DNA of 64,000 nucleotides from an uncultured Spirochaeta sp. (GTDB taxonomy: Bacteria > Spirochaetota > Spirochaetia > DSM-27196 > Alkalispirochaetaceae), in NCBI GenBank assembly GCA_913030605.1, contig CAJWEZ010000020.1:1-64000 (forward strand), read 5' to 3'. The translations under genes and the position numbers were made by a program. Below, one piece after another: positions 1 through 8,624 of this stretch. The notes under the pieces are model-generated. The model saw nothing but the letters and a program-made list of their open reading frames with translations. It made no database searches and had not been told where the DNA came from. Position 1 is the first letter of the stretch; every line of letters starts with the position of its first letter.

Positions 1-348
1 CTTCGTCCAGCTCCTCGAGGGCTTCGACCTCACTCGTTTCTTCCAGGTCGTCCGCAGACCCGTCGTCTATCTCGTCGAGGGCTTCGGCCGGTTCGGCTTC
101 CTCGATCTCCTCCAGATCCGCGACAGGCTCGGCCTCTTCGAGGTCTTCCGCCAGTTCAGCCTCTTCGACCGTATCTTCGTCCAGCTCCTCGAGGGCTTCG
201 ACCTCACTCGTTTCTTCCAGGTCGTCCGCCGACCCGTCGTCTATCTCGTCGAGGGCCTCGGCCTCTTCGGCGTCCTCGAGCTCCTCCAGATCCGCGACAG
301 GCTCGGCCTCTTCGAGGTCCTCGACCAGCTCGGCCTCTTCGATTGCTT
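1..348. repeat. Two tandem 174-bp coding repeats in the acidic tail
   Basis: Bases 1-174 and 175-348 are near-identical copies, with the first 80 bases differing at one position. Each copy encodes 58 residues of the minus-strand acidic tail (blocks such as DEIDDGSADDLEETSEVEAL). The unit is a multiple of three, so copy-number change keeps the frame. The array may continue beyond the left edge. Diverged versions of the same short blocks extend to about 440. Confidence 0.85.
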
Positions 349-1765
349 CGGCTTCCTCGATCTCCTCCAGATCCTCCATCGCCTCGGCGTCCTCGAGGTC
401 CTCGACCAGCTCGGCCTCTTCGACCGCCTCGGCCTCGTCACCGGGTTGGGAGGCGGTGGCCACGGGGCGGCGGCTCGGCGCTGGTGAGGCAGCACCGCTG
501 GAAACGCCACCGTGACGCGCGATCGTGCGTTCGATGATTTCCTCGATCTGGCGAAGGCTTACGGGCTCCAGTTCGGTGCGTTGTCCGCCCTCCCGCGTCC
601 CGATCAACCGGTAGAGTTCATCCCAGCTCCGTTGCATGTTCTGTTCGAGCTGGTCGCGGGTCTCATCGTTCACTCGCCCGAGGCCGCGTTTGATTTCGTG
701 TTCGATCCGTTCCTTGCGAGTGTTGAGTTCCCGTCGCCAGATTTCGGGATCGATGGACCGGCCTTCACGGAGATAGTCCTTGACCACCGACTCCTGGAAC
801 CGCCGGAATCGCTCGGCGACGACCACCGTCGGGTCCTGCCGAATATTGAGGATCAGATACACGATGATGAACGTCAGGAGAAACACGGAGGCGAGGAGGA
901 TGACCCGCAGCGGCGCATCCATGGTGAGGGTGTCCTCGTTGATGAGGTACGCGAGCGGAGGAACCGCAGGTCCCCCGTCGGCACGCTCGACTGCAAAACT
1001 GGTGCCGATTGAGCTGTCGATGACTGGCGCCGTATCGCTGCTGCCGATCGCACGATCAAGCTCGCCAAGATCGTCAGCAGTGAGATGGCGCGGCGCGTTG
1101 ACGACAAGCGTGCCGTCCGGTGTAAGTCGTACGCGGTTGGATGGACCGATCAGTCCTTCTTCGACGAGTCGGGAAAACACACCGTTCGTGCCCGCCCAGG
1201 CGACGAGGACACCACGGGGAATGGAAAACGTGTCCACCACCGGGACGGTGACACGCAGCGCACCGCGGTCTGCGATCCAGTCGCTCCCGCTTCCCTCCTG
1301 TTGTGCGGGCGGAAGCAGCAGTGGCGGATCGAGCTCCGATATGGGCCGGTACTCGATACGGGTCGGGCTCTGGCTTCGCACGTCGGCGTCCAGCGTACTG
1401 AACCAGAGGCGACCGCGATCGTTGTCGATGATTCTCAGATAGTCGATCTCCGGCCGCAGTTCCAGCAGCGTCCCGACGCGTTCTGTCTGAGCGACGATAT
1501 CCTCGCGACTCTGGTTGACGAGAAACACGTGTGCGATTGCCGGATCGGAGGCCAGTGATCCGATGTCCTGTTGTAGTGCTCTGACGTAGTCGGCGACGAC
1601 CGTGCGCGTCTCCTCCAGAACTGCCTGAGAGGTGGAACGGATACGCTGATTGTAGAATCGGGTATCGATGAGCGAGAACAGCCCGGAATACGCCGCCACC
1701 GCGAAGGCGGTGAACACCACGGTTGCGAGGAGAAGGCTGAGAAGAACTTTTTGCACCGTCTTCAT
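1..1765 (-). CDS. Two-helix membrane protein with acidic repeat tail, 3' end outside window
   Basis: The frame is open from an ATG at 1765 to base 1, at least 588 codons, so the C-terminus is missing. Residues about 6-33 form a signal-anchor helix. About 34-280 look extracytoplasmic, and about 284-306 are a second hydrophobic helix (FLLTFIIVYLIL). A charged helical stretch follows, and from about residue 440 the tail is nearly all Glu, Ala, Asp and Leu in repeated blocks. The layout resembles a Cache-type sensor, but no HAMP, kinase or methyl-accepting domain is visible in the part present, so a sensory role is inference. No good ribosome site precedes the ATG. I do not recognise a named family. 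Confidence 0.8.
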   Translation of the reverse strand, partial: MKTVQKVLLSLLLATVVFTAFAVAAYSGLFSLIDTRFYNQRIRSTSQAVLEETRTVVADYVRALQQDIGSLASDPAIAHVFLVNQSREDIVAQTERVGTLLELRPEIDYLRIIDNDRGRLWFSTLDADVRSQSPTRIEYRPISELDPPLLLPPAQQEGSGSDWIADRGALRVTVPVVDTFSIPRGVLVAWAGTNGVFSRLVEEGLIGPSNRVRLTPDGTLVVNAPRHLTADDLGELDRAIGSSDTAPVIDSSIGTSFAVERADGGPAVPPLAYLINEDTLTMDAPLRVILLASVFLLTFIIVYLILNIRQDPTVVVAERFRRFQESVVKDYLREGRSIDPEIWRRELNTRKERIEHEIKRGLGRVNDETRDQLEQNMQRSWDELYRLIGTREGGQRTELEPVSLRQIEEIIERTIARHGGVSSGAASPAPSRRPVATASQPGDEAEAVEEAELVEDLEDAEAMEDLEEIEEAEAIEEAELVEDLEEAEPVADLEELEDAEEAEALDEIDDGSADDLEETSEVEALEELDEDTVEEAELAEDLEEAEPVADLEEIEEAEPAEALDEIDDGSADDLEETSEVEALEELDE

Positions 1766-1795
1766 CGATGACCGACCACGTTTTTGCCTAGACCT

Positions 1796-1824
1796 ATTCT
1801 GTAGTCTATTGTCGGTCTCGACAA
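1796..1824 (-). promoter_or_regulatory. Candidate sigma-70 promoter for the acidic-tail membrane protein
   Basis: On the minus strand TTGTCG (1819-1824) and CAGAAT (1796-1801) are separated by 17 bases, about 30 bases before the ATG at 1765. It lies in the gap after yjbQ. Read by eye only. Confidence 0.3.
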
Positions 1825-1832
1825 GGTGATCG

Positions 1833-2261
1833 TTAACCTTCCGGATCCGCCAGGATCGTCACGGCGAGGCGACGGGCTCCTCCACGATTCCGGAACTCAC
1901 ACAGATACAGCCCCTGCCAGGTCCCGAGAAGAAACCGCCCGTTGCGCACGGGAATCGTCACGCTCGATCCCACGAGCGCCGCCTTCGCGTGGGCCGGCAT
2001 GTCGTCGGGCCCCTCAATGGTGTGGACGTACTCCGGTCGACCTTCGGGCACCAGGCTGTCGAAAATAGTGCCCATATCCGTCCTGACGTCGGGGTCGGCG
2101 TTCTCGTTGAGCGTCAGTCCTGCACTCGTGTGCATGATCATCACGTGTGCAAGGCCTCGTTCGACAGATGCCAGTTCCGGGATTTGTGACTCGACATCGC
2201 GGGTAATGAGGTGGAATCCCCGCCGGCGCTCCTGCAGCGTGACGACGTGTTGAATAATCAT
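1833..2261 (-). CDS. yjbQ: YjbQ/UPF0047 family protein
   Basis: The 142-residue protein has the usual length and content of the UPF0047/YjbQ family (MIMHTSAGLTLNEN near residue 45, then the GTWQGLYLCEFR block near the C-terminus). The family has a beta-barrel fold and weak thiamine-phosphate-synthase activity has been reported for E. coli YjbQ; its physiological role is uncertain. The start at 2261 matches the family N-terminus (MIIQHVVTL). An ATG three codons earlier (2270) is possible. No Shine-Dalgarno is seen; TAGAAT lies 7 bases before ATG 2261, so the message may be leaderless. The gene is divergent from the glycosyltransferase gene. Confidence 0.85.
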   Translation of the reverse strand: MIIQHVVTLQERRRGFHLITRDVESQIPELASVERGLAHVMIMHTSAGLTLNENADPDVRTDMGTIFDSLVPEGRPEYVHTIEGPDDMPAHAKAALVGSSVTIPVRNGRFLLGTWQGLYLCEFRNRGGARRLAVTILADPEG

Positions 2262-2331
2262 CGCCGGCATTCTAACGCGTTTTTTACAGATATGGGGTAC
2301 CGGTGTGTCATCAGAAACGGGAGGTTTCGTC

Positions 2332-3408
2332 ATGATGGCAGTTGCCCTGTCGTGCACCGGGGAGGGATTCGGCCACGCGTCGCGCACGGTGGCCCTCGCA
2401 GATGTCCTACGCACCCGATACCGAGTCGTCATCTTCTGTCCCCGGCACCTCTTCGGGTTTATGCGGGACAATCTCGGTGACGTGGACCTGGAGGAGATCC
2501 CCTACTTCTCCTTCGTCAAGGTACGTGACCGGATCGACTACCCCCGTACCGTGTGGACCAACCTCCCGGCGGCGCTGCGGTTCCCCATTTCGGTATCGCG
2601 GATCGCCCGCCGGCTCAAACGCCGGTCGGTCCAGGCGCTTGTGTCCGACTACGACCCCTTCTGTTCGTACGCTGCAGACCGGCTCAACATGCCGATTCTC
2701 CAGATCAACCATCCCGCTGTGGTCCTTCGTCAGCGCGAGTTCTCGCTGGAATCGTGGCTCGCGAGAGTCGTGTCGCTGGTGCTCATGGGGAAATACCACC
2801 GGAAACTCGTTGTCTCGTTCTACAACGGGGACGTGGGGCCGCTGGTCCGGCGGGCGATCACGCGGCAGCCCGTTCGCACCGAGGATTTTTTCGTCGTCTA
2901 CCTGAAACCGGGCTACCGGAAGGTCATGGTGCGGGCGCTGCGACGGCTGGCAATTCACAACGTTCAGGTGTTCCCCGATCCCCGGAAAAACATCGTGGAC
3001 TATCTGGGACGGTGCCGTGGCGTGATTTCAAGCGCCGGACATCAGTTCATGTCGGAGGCGATCGTTCTCGGAAAACCGGTGTTCGTGGTGCCGCAGACGG
3101 GGCAGTACGAACAGATGCTGAACGCCCGAATGCTCGAAGAGTCCGGACGCGGTATGTGGGCGCGCATGGATGATCTGGACGAGAAACTCCGCGAGTTTGT
3201 GTCGTCGGTGGACCGCTATCCGCAGCCCCCGAGAATCCGAGGCGTGCGATTCCGGTTTTCCGACGACCTTCCCCGGGCGGTCGCGCAGATCGAACGGTTT
3301 CTGCAGGAGGCGCACACCACGGCGTACCAGCCACGGCGTCCCATGGACCGGATCTTCCGGTGGCCGGCGGCCTCAGGTGTCACCGCGGGAGCAGGTCTCT
3401 CCGCGTGA
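2332..3408 (+). CDS. GT-B glycosyltransferase of the MJ1255 type
   Basis: The 358-residue protein starts with a Rossmann-like strand and the GEGFGHASR loop typical of GT28-like nucleotide-sugar transferases. Near residue 230 it has the C-terminal acceptor/donor motif (SSAGHQFMSEAIVLGKPVFV). This fits the MJ1255/VC2487 group of uncharacterised glycosyltransferases; donor and acceptor are unknown. ATG 2332 is chosen because GGGAGG ends 7 bases before it. An in-frame GTG at 2305 lacks such a site. Its 3' end overlaps the convergent kinase-like gene by 29 bases. Confidence 0.75.
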   Translation: MMAVALSCTGEGFGHASRTVALADVLRTRYRVVIFCPRHLFGFMRDNLGDVDLEEIPYFSFVKVRDRIDYPRTVWTNLPAALRFPISVSRIARRLKRRSVQALVSDYDPFCSYAADRLNMPILQINHPAVVLRQREFSLESWLARVVSLVLMGKYHRKLVVSFYNGDVGPLVRRAITRQPVRTEDFFVVYLKPGYRKVMVRALRRLAIHNVQVFPDPRKNIVDYLGRCRGVISSAGHQFMSEAIVLGKPVFVVPQTGQYEQMLNARMLEESGRGMWARMDDLDEKLREFVSSVDRYPQPPRIRGVRFRFSDDLPRAVAQIERFLQEAHTTAYQPRRPMDRIFRWPAASGVTAGAGLSA

Positions 3409-3916
3409 TCTCGTCGACGATGAGACCAACGATGGCCTCGGGGCGATGCTGCTCGGTGTCGATGATCAGGTCCGCAAACCCGTAGGATTCGGTGTCGATG
3501 TTGTACAGGCGGAGGTAGCGCGCGTGATCGCGTCGGTCCCGCTCGTTGGTCGCCGCGAGAACCTCTTCGAGACTGCCACCCTCGCGCTGTCGGATGCGTT
3601 CCGCACGAACGCGCGGCGGTGCGGTCAGGTATACCTTGAGGTCGGCGGCGTCGAGAACCCAGATCGCCAGTCGCGACCCGAGGACACAGCTTTCCTCCAT
3701 CGCCCGTTCGACCTGCTTGCGGTCCAGGTACCGGTCCCACGAGTCATCCGACTCCGCCATGCGACACATTTCGTCGAACGTTACACCCTGCTCATCTGCC
3801 ATCGTGTGGAAGGTGTAGTTGATCTGCCGGATGCCGAGGCGCTCTGCAAGCATCCGACTCACCGTGGTGTTGCCACACCCGCTTTTCCCCGATATTGCCA
3901 CCCGAAGCTCGCCCAT
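3380..3916 (-). CDS. Cytidylate-kinase-like P-loop protein with altered Walker A
   Basis: The 178-residue protein resembles archaeal-type and Cytidylate_kin2-like small nucleotide kinases: N-terminal strand, P-loop-like loop, and a C-terminal lid rich in Arg (RDRRDHARYLRLYNID). The loop reads SGKSGCGNTTVS, so the usual Walker A lysine is Asn16. A lysine does occur earlier in the loop (Lys11). CMP or dCMP phosphorylation is therefore only a family-based guess. It follows yicC by 25 bases in the murC-yicC group. ATG 3916 gives the expected N-terminus; 21 further upstream codons are open but look non-native. Confidence 0.7.
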   Translation of the reverse strand: MGELRVAISGKSGCGNTTVSRMLAERLGIRQINYTFHTMADEQGVTFDEMCRMAESDDSWDRYLDRKQVERAMEESCVLGSRLAIWVLDAADLKVYLTAPPRVRAERIRQREGGSLEEVLAATNERDRRDHARYLRLYNIDTESYGFADLIIDTEQHRPEAIVGLIVDEITRRDLLPR

Positions 3917-3941
3917 CGTGTATGCGCTCTCCCTGATCGAT

Positions 3942-4808
3942 CTATTCGATATTCCGAATCTGCTCGCGGATCGCCTCAACGGCGTCCTTCGCCTCTACCA
4001 CCGCCTCCTGCACGTCCGGCAGGACCGTCTTGCTTCCGGTTGTGTTGATTTCACGGTTCATTTCCTGGCAGATGAAATCGAGTCGTTTTCCGATGGCGCC
4101 GGATTCCTCGAGGACGTCGGCAAAACTCGAGACGTGACTCCGAAGGCGCGACACCTCCTCGTTCGTGGCGTGCTTGACCATAAGCGCCGCTGCCTCGGCG
4201 TAGACGCGCTGTTCGTCGGCCTCGTCGCCGAGTACCTCGCGGAACCGCGTCCGCACCGCTTCCTGAACGATCGCTTCCACCTTTGGAGCCGCCTCCGCGA
4301 ACACCTCGGTGCAGCGGTGAACCCGGTCGAGATGGTGGCGGATGTCGCTCAGCGTTGCCGCCCCCTCCACATCCCGGGTGCTGTTCCACCGCTCGAGTGC
4401 GTCGGACACCGCCGCGAGTATCTCGTCCCGGTAGGCTTCCGGATCCCGCCGACGTTCGGTCTGGATCACGCCGTCAAATGCCAGAATGTCCCGATACCCC
4501 GGCGGATTGGAAATGCCTGCGGCCGACGCGATCTCCGCGAGTGCGGATCGCGCCGCGGCCACGGCGTTGGAATCGACGTGTATCGCGAGGTCGCTGCGGT
4601 ACTCACGCAGCCGAATCTGAATCTCGACTTTTCCCCGGTGGGCCCGTTCCTGGACAAGCCGCTTGATGTCCGGCTCCAGCGGATTGAGAAAGCTGGGGAG
4701 GGAAACATACACCTCAAGGTACCGGTTGTTCACGCTCCGGACTTCGGCACTCACATCCCGATCGGGACTGGTGGTTTCAACCTGTCCATACCCGGTCATG
4801 CTCCGCAT
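3942..4808 (-). CDS. yicC: YicC family endoribonuclease-like protein
   Basis: The 288-residue protein has the family hallmarks: N-terminal MRSMTGYG, central RGKVEIQIRL, and C-terminal GKRLDFICQEMNREINTTGSK. E. coli YicC is linked to RNA turnover and stationary-phase survival, and the family has been described as RNase-like. The start codon overlaps the murC stop by one base (TGATG) and AAGGAGG lies 7 bases upstream, so translation is likely coupled to murC. In many bacteria yicC precedes gmk; here a cytidylate-kinase-like gene follows. Confidence 0.9.
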   Translation of the reverse strand: MRSMTGYGQVETTSPDRDVSAEVRSVNNRYLEVYVSLPSFLNPLEPDIKRLVQERAHRGKVEIQIRLREYRSDLAIHVDSNAVAAARSALAEIASAAGISNPPGYRDILAFDGVIQTERRRDPEAYRDEILAAVSDALERWNSTRDVEGAATLSDIRHHLDRVHRCTEVFAEAAPKVEAIVQEAVRTRFREVLGDEADEQRVYAEAAALMVKHATNEEVSRLRSHVSSFADVLEESGAIGKRLDFICQEMNREINTTGSKTVLPDVQEAVVEAKDAVEAIREQIRNIE

Positions 4809-6241
4809 CAGCCATCCTCCTTTTCGGCGCGCAGCCCGGCGGCGACGGAGGCGGCGATCCGGAAATTGTCGCCGGCCCCCATGGTGACGAAGATGTCCCC
4901 CGGCCGGAGTTCGTCGCAGATACGCGCCGTCGCTTCGGCGAAGTCGGGAACGTAGCGCACGTCCCGGTGATGAGCCGCAATGGCGTCGCGAAGCCGTTCA
5001 CCGCTGAAACCGGTGTCGTTCTGCTCGCGGGCGGACGAGTAGATGTCGTTCAGGAACAACACGTCGGCGTCGCCAAAGGCGCCGGCAAACTCGTCGAGCA
5101 GCGCCACCGTCCGCGAGTAGGTGTGGGACATGAAATCGACCACAAGCCGACGCCCCGGCCAGAATGCGCGGTATCCCGCGAGCGTCGACCTGATCGCCGT
5201 CGGGTGGTGGGCGTAGTCGTCCATGATGGTGACGCCGCCGACCTCGGCGATCACCTCACTTCGACGCCGGGTGCCGGTGAATCCGGCGAGCGCCGCACGC
5301 CACCGGTGCACCGTGTCGGTCGAGGGCGGGCCGGTGAGAAACTCAAGCGAACGGATCGCTCCGGCGGCATCGAGGACGGCGTGCCGTCCGGGCACACGAA
5401 GTTCCCATTCGCGTTCGCCCTGCTCCAATGCGACCGAGAAGCGCTGCGCGCCGTCGGAAACCGTCGGCAGCGATACGTGTCCGGCTCCACTGACAGAGAA
5501 TCCGTATGGGGCCAGACGGATGTCGGGCCGTTCCCGCTCGACGTCGCGGGCGACCGATGAGGCTCCCTGGTCGTCGGCGCAGTACACCAGCGTACCGTCC
5601 TTCGCGAGGCGTCGCGAGAACTCCACGAACGCGCTGTGGACATCTTCGGCGTCGCGGTAGTAGTCGAGGTGGTCCGCCTCCACGCTGGTTACCAGCAGCA
5701 CATCCGGGAAAAAGGACAGGAAGTGCCGGCGATACTCGCAGGTCTCGGCGACCAGGACCTCCCGGCCCTGCCGGAGCGTGGCGGAGCCGCCGAACGACGG
5801 GACCGCACTTCCCACAACAACCGTTGCCGGCACGTCGGTGGCGGCCACCAGTGTCCCGATCATGGCGGTGGTCGTCGTTTTGCCGTGGACACCGCTCACC
5901 GCCAGACTCCTGCGGTCGCGGGAAAGAGCCCCGAGGATCTCGGTGTAGCTGTACTGGGGAATGCCCCGCCGTTGCGCCTCCGCCCGTTCCGGATTGTCGG
6001 GACCGTAGGCTGATGAATAGATGAGAAGATCGGCTCCGTCCGGTACGTGGTCGGCTGCAAACCCCACGGCGGGCACGAGTCCAATCGCCTCGAGCAGCGT
6101 GTCGGTAAAGAACCGCTCGGCGACGTCGCTCCCGGAGAGGACGGCGCCCTCGTCCGACAGGATTTCGGCCAGCGCCGCCATGCCGGTGCCCTTCACGCCC
6201 GTGAGGTGGATGACGACATTGGTGAACTCGGCGGGGATCAT
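4808..6241 (-). CDS. murC: UDP-N-acetylmuramate--L-alanine ligase
   Basis: The 477-residue cytoplasmic Mur ligase adds L-alanine to UDP-MurNAc in peptidoglycan synthesis. Seen are the N-terminal nucleotide-sugar loop (HLTGVKGTGMAALAEIL), the ATP loop (SGVHGKTTTT, about residue 115), the central EADHLDYYRD motif and the C-terminal DDYAHHPTAI motif. These favour MurC over the recycling ligase Mpl, although the ETCEYRRHFL segment is unusual. ATG 6241 has no Shine-Dalgarno. TACACT ends 8 bases before it and TGGACC lies 18 bases further up, so a near-leaderless promoter just after cheA is possible. yicC is translationally coupled downstream. Confidence 0.85.
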   Translation of the reverse strand: MIPAEFTNVVIHLTGVKGTGMAALAEILSDEGAVLSGSDVAERFFTDTLLEAIGLVPAVGFAADHVPDGADLLIYSSAYGPDNPERAEAQRRGIPQYSYTEILGALSRDRRSLAVSGVHGKTTTTAMIGTLVAATDVPATVVVGSAVPSFGGSATLRQGREVLVAETCEYRRHFLSFFPDVLLVTSVEADHLDYYRDAEDVHSAFVEFSRRLAKDGTLVYCADDQGASSVARDVERERPDIRLAPYGFSVSGAGHVSLPTVSDGAQRFSVALEQGEREWELRVPGRHAVLDAAGAIRSLEFLTGPPSTDTVHRWRAALAGFTGTRRRSEVIAEVGGVTIMDDYAHHPTAIRSTLAGYRAFWPGRRLVVDFMSHTYSRTVALLDEFAGAFGDADVLFLNDIYSSAREQNDTGFSGERLRDAIAAHHRDVRYVPDFAEATARICDELRPGDIFVTMGAGDNFRIAASVAAGLRAEKEDG

Positions 6242-6288
6242 CGGCGCCGAGTGTAGCCGGTTTGGGCGCCGCCGGTCCACCGGCGGGC

Positions 6289-8313
6289 TCACGATGCCCG
6301 GCGTATGGCGCGGCGAACCACTCGTTCGATATCGAGCATGAGGCCCGGTGTGCCGTCACTGAGGAACACCGCGCCACTCACACCTTCGAGCCCGGCAAGC
6401 AGTCGGCCAAGGGACTTCACCACCGACTGGTGATTGCCGAGCAGGCTGTCGACGACGAGTCCGACGCGCTGGTCTCCCGCTTCGATGACGATAATCGGAC
6501 GATGGTCATCGCGATCGCCGGCGATGCCGAAAAAATCCGCGAGGTCGAGGGTGGGAACAACCTCGCCACGAAAATCGATCATCTCCCGGCGCCCGCCACG
6601 GACGGCGGCGCGACCATCGATGCACTCGCGGATGTACTCCAACTTGATGAGAAACAGCTGGTCCCCTACCTGCGCCAACAGGCCCTCCACGATCGCCAGG
6701 GTCAATGGGATGCGGAGTTCGACGGTGGACCCACGGCCCGGCGTACTGCGCACCGTCACCGCGCCGCTCAGCGCCTCGACGTTGCGGCGGACGACATCCA
6801 TACCGACTCCGCGCCCGGACACCGCCGTGGCGGTTTCGGCGGTCGAAAACCCGGGGGCGAAGATCAGATCGAGAATCTCGTCCTCCGTGAGGTGATCTCC
6901 CTCCGCAACGATCCCACGTTCCACTGCCCGCGCCCGGATCCGCTCGCGGTTGAGCCCTGCTCCGTCGTCCGAGACGCGGATGCGGACCATGGCGCCGCTG
7001 TAATCCGCCAGCAGGCGCAGGTGGCCGGCACGTCGCTTCCCGGCTGCCTCCCGGCGGTCGGGTGGTTCGATGCCGTGGTCGATCGCGTTGCGAACGATGT
7101 GGAGCAACGGATCCCGGAGCTGTTCCACGACGTTGCGATCGAGTTCGGTGTCGGTTCCGGAAACCTCAAGCGAAACCTCGCGCCCCAGCTCGGCCGCCAG
7201 AGCGCGCACGTGGCGCCGGAACGGAGCGAACAGTCGATCCACCGGAACCATGTGCATGTCCATGGACAGGCCCCGCGCCTCGCGCACCAACCGCTCCAGC
7301 TGTTCGGCGTGGGCGGCCATCAGCCGGTCTCCGAGCTGCTCGGCTCTCAGGGTAATCTGTGCCTGGAGCGACACCATTTCACCGACAAGGTTGACCATCC
7401 GGTCCAGTCTGTCGGTACGGACCTTGATGGATTGCGCTCCGGTACCGCGCGGATTGGTCGCGGCACCGCCGCTCCCGGAACCCGGAGCATCGGCGACTCC
7501 TTCGGTTGCCGGGTCGGAGGTGCCGCGGTCGGCGGAATCGCCGTCAGTGATGGCGGCGTCGGAGTCGATCGCCGCCCCGGAGTCGCGGCCTGTAGCGGAG
7601 TCGGTATCGTCTCCCTCCAGTTCCACCCGCGAGTCTGCGTCGATGAACATGAACACGTCGCCGACATCCTGCGGTGCCACCTGGCCGGTGACGGCGAACT
7701 CCCACCGCAGGTAGCACGCCTGCGGGTCGAACGCCGCCCATCCGGGAATCGCGGCGACCGAACCGCTGAGTTCCAGCGCCCCGAGGCTGCCCAGTTCGGA
7801 TATCAGGGATATCGGGTTGGTTCCCACAAGAAAGGTCGATGCCGAGGGAACGTAGGTACCGCGGATCGTTGTGACTTCCGGCGAGTCCCCGGCGCCGGTC
7901 CGCGGAGGCGCCGCCGATGCGGGCTCCTCATCGACCCCTGTGAGGTGGCGAAGCTCGTCCACCACAAGGGCCGCGTGGTTCTGCCGGTCCGGATCGGATG
8001 CCCCGCCGTCGATCAGGCGTTCGAGATGATCGACCGCCTCCAGGGCGAGGTCCACAACCCGTCGGGGCGCCGATTGCCCGGAATCGCGGAGTGCGGCAAA
8101 CGCCGTTTCCATGTCGTGGGCAAATTCAGTCAGGTCGGTGAGATCGAACATGGAGCCCGATCCCTTGATCGTGTGCAGGGCGCGAAACGCAGCGTCCAGA
8201 AACTCCCGGTTGTCCGGCTCGTCCCCGAGGCCGACGACGCTCTCCTCGAACTGCTGCAGGAGTTCGTGGGCCTCTTCACGAAACACATCGACCGGATCGT
8301 GCGACTCACCCAC
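6289..8313 (-). CDS. cheA: Chemotaxis-type histidine kinase CheA
   Basis: The 674-residue protein contains, in order, an HPt domain with phospho-acceptor His47 (ALHTIKGSGSMF), a P2-like segment (FLVGTNP to DVFMFID, about 170-245), an acidic Ser/Asp-rich linker, the dimerisation helices, a HATPase domain (LLHIVRNAIDHG, SDDGAGLN, SGRGVGMDVV) and a C-terminal CheW-like domain. It should autophosphorylate and pass phosphate to CheY encoded two genes upstream. The GTG start lies inside the end of the STAS gene (8-base overlap), so the two are likely coupled. No receptor, CheW, CheR or CheB gene is in the window, so its input is unknown. Confidence 0.92.
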   Translation of the reverse strand: MGESHDPVDVFREEAHELLQQFEESVVGLGDEPDNREFLDAAFRALHTIKGSGSMFDLTDLTEFAHDMETAFAALRDSGQSAPRRVVDLALEAVDHLERLIDGGASDPDRQNHAALVVDELRHLTGVDEEPASAAPPRTGAGDSPEVTTIRGTYVPSASTFLVGTNPISLISELGSLGALELSGSVAAIPGWAAFDPQACYLRWEFAVTGQVAPQDVGDVFMFIDADSRVELEGDDTDSATGRDSGAAIDSDAAITDGDSADRGTSDPATEGVADAPGSGSGGAATNPRGTGAQSIKVRTDRLDRMVNLVGEMVSLQAQITLRAEQLGDRLMAAHAEQLERLVREARGLSMDMHMVPVDRLFAPFRRHVRALAAELGREVSLEVSGTDTELDRNVVEQLRDPLLHIVRNAIDHGIEPPDRREAAGKRRAGHLRLLADYSGAMVRIRVSDDGAGLNRERIRARAVERGIVAEGDHLTEDEILDLIFAPGFSTAETATAVSGRGVGMDVVRRNVEALSGAVTVRSTPGRGSTVELRIPLTLAIVEGLLAQVGDQLFLIKLEYIRECIDGRAAVRGGRREMIDFRGEVVPTLDLADFFGIAGDRDDHRPIIVIEAGDQRVGLVVDSLLGNHQSVVKSLGRLLAGLEGVSGAVFLSDGTPGLMLDIERVVRRAIRRAS

Positions 8314-8614
8314 GGGGCACCGTCCCCAGTGGTGGCAGCCCGCAGTACTCCGCCATGGCGCGAAACCGCGCCATGGCCGGGGTGTCAACCAGTGTCACCA
8401 CGGGACCATCGGGGGCCGTGGACTGCGCCGCCGCGTAGAGTAGCTGCAGGCCCGCGAGATCGATCGCCCCCAGATCGCGCAGTTCGAGCCCGATCTCCGA
8501 ACCGCGGTACTGCGACAACGCGGTATGTGCATCGCCAACGGTCGCAAAGGTGAGGTCTCCGTCCATGATCACGCGGGGCTGCCCGTCGGTGTCGGCGGTT
8601 TCTACGGTCAGCAT
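8306..8614 (-). CDS. STAS domain protein without a phosphorylatable Ser/Thr
   Basis: The 102-residue protein is a single STAS domain of the MlaB/anti-anti-sigma type. In the helix cap where SpoIIAA-like proteins carry a phosphorylated Ser or Thr (DSSG or DTAG) it reads DLAG (AIDLAGLQLL). A partner-switch by phosphorylation at that site is therefore unlikely, and a scaffold role is more probable (inference). It sits between cheY and cheA and overlaps cheA by 8 bases. GGAG lies 5 bases before the ATG. Confidence 0.8.
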   Translation of the reverse strand: MLTVETADTDGQPRVIMDGDLTFATVGDAHTALSQYRGSEIGLELRDLGAIDLAGLQLLYAAAQSTAPDGPVVTLVDTPAMARFRAMAEYCGLPPLGTVPRG

Positions 8615-8624
8615 GGAGTCTCCG

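Noticed and set aside
1-348. CRISPR-like or non-coding satellite repeat
   Set aside because: The unit is 174 bp in direct tandem without spacers, and it is in frame within a long coding region.
4808-6241. Mpl (murein peptide ligase) instead of MurC
   Set aside because: The EADHLDYY and DDYAHHPTAI motifs and total length fit MurC better, although the Cys-Glu-Tyr segment is unusual.
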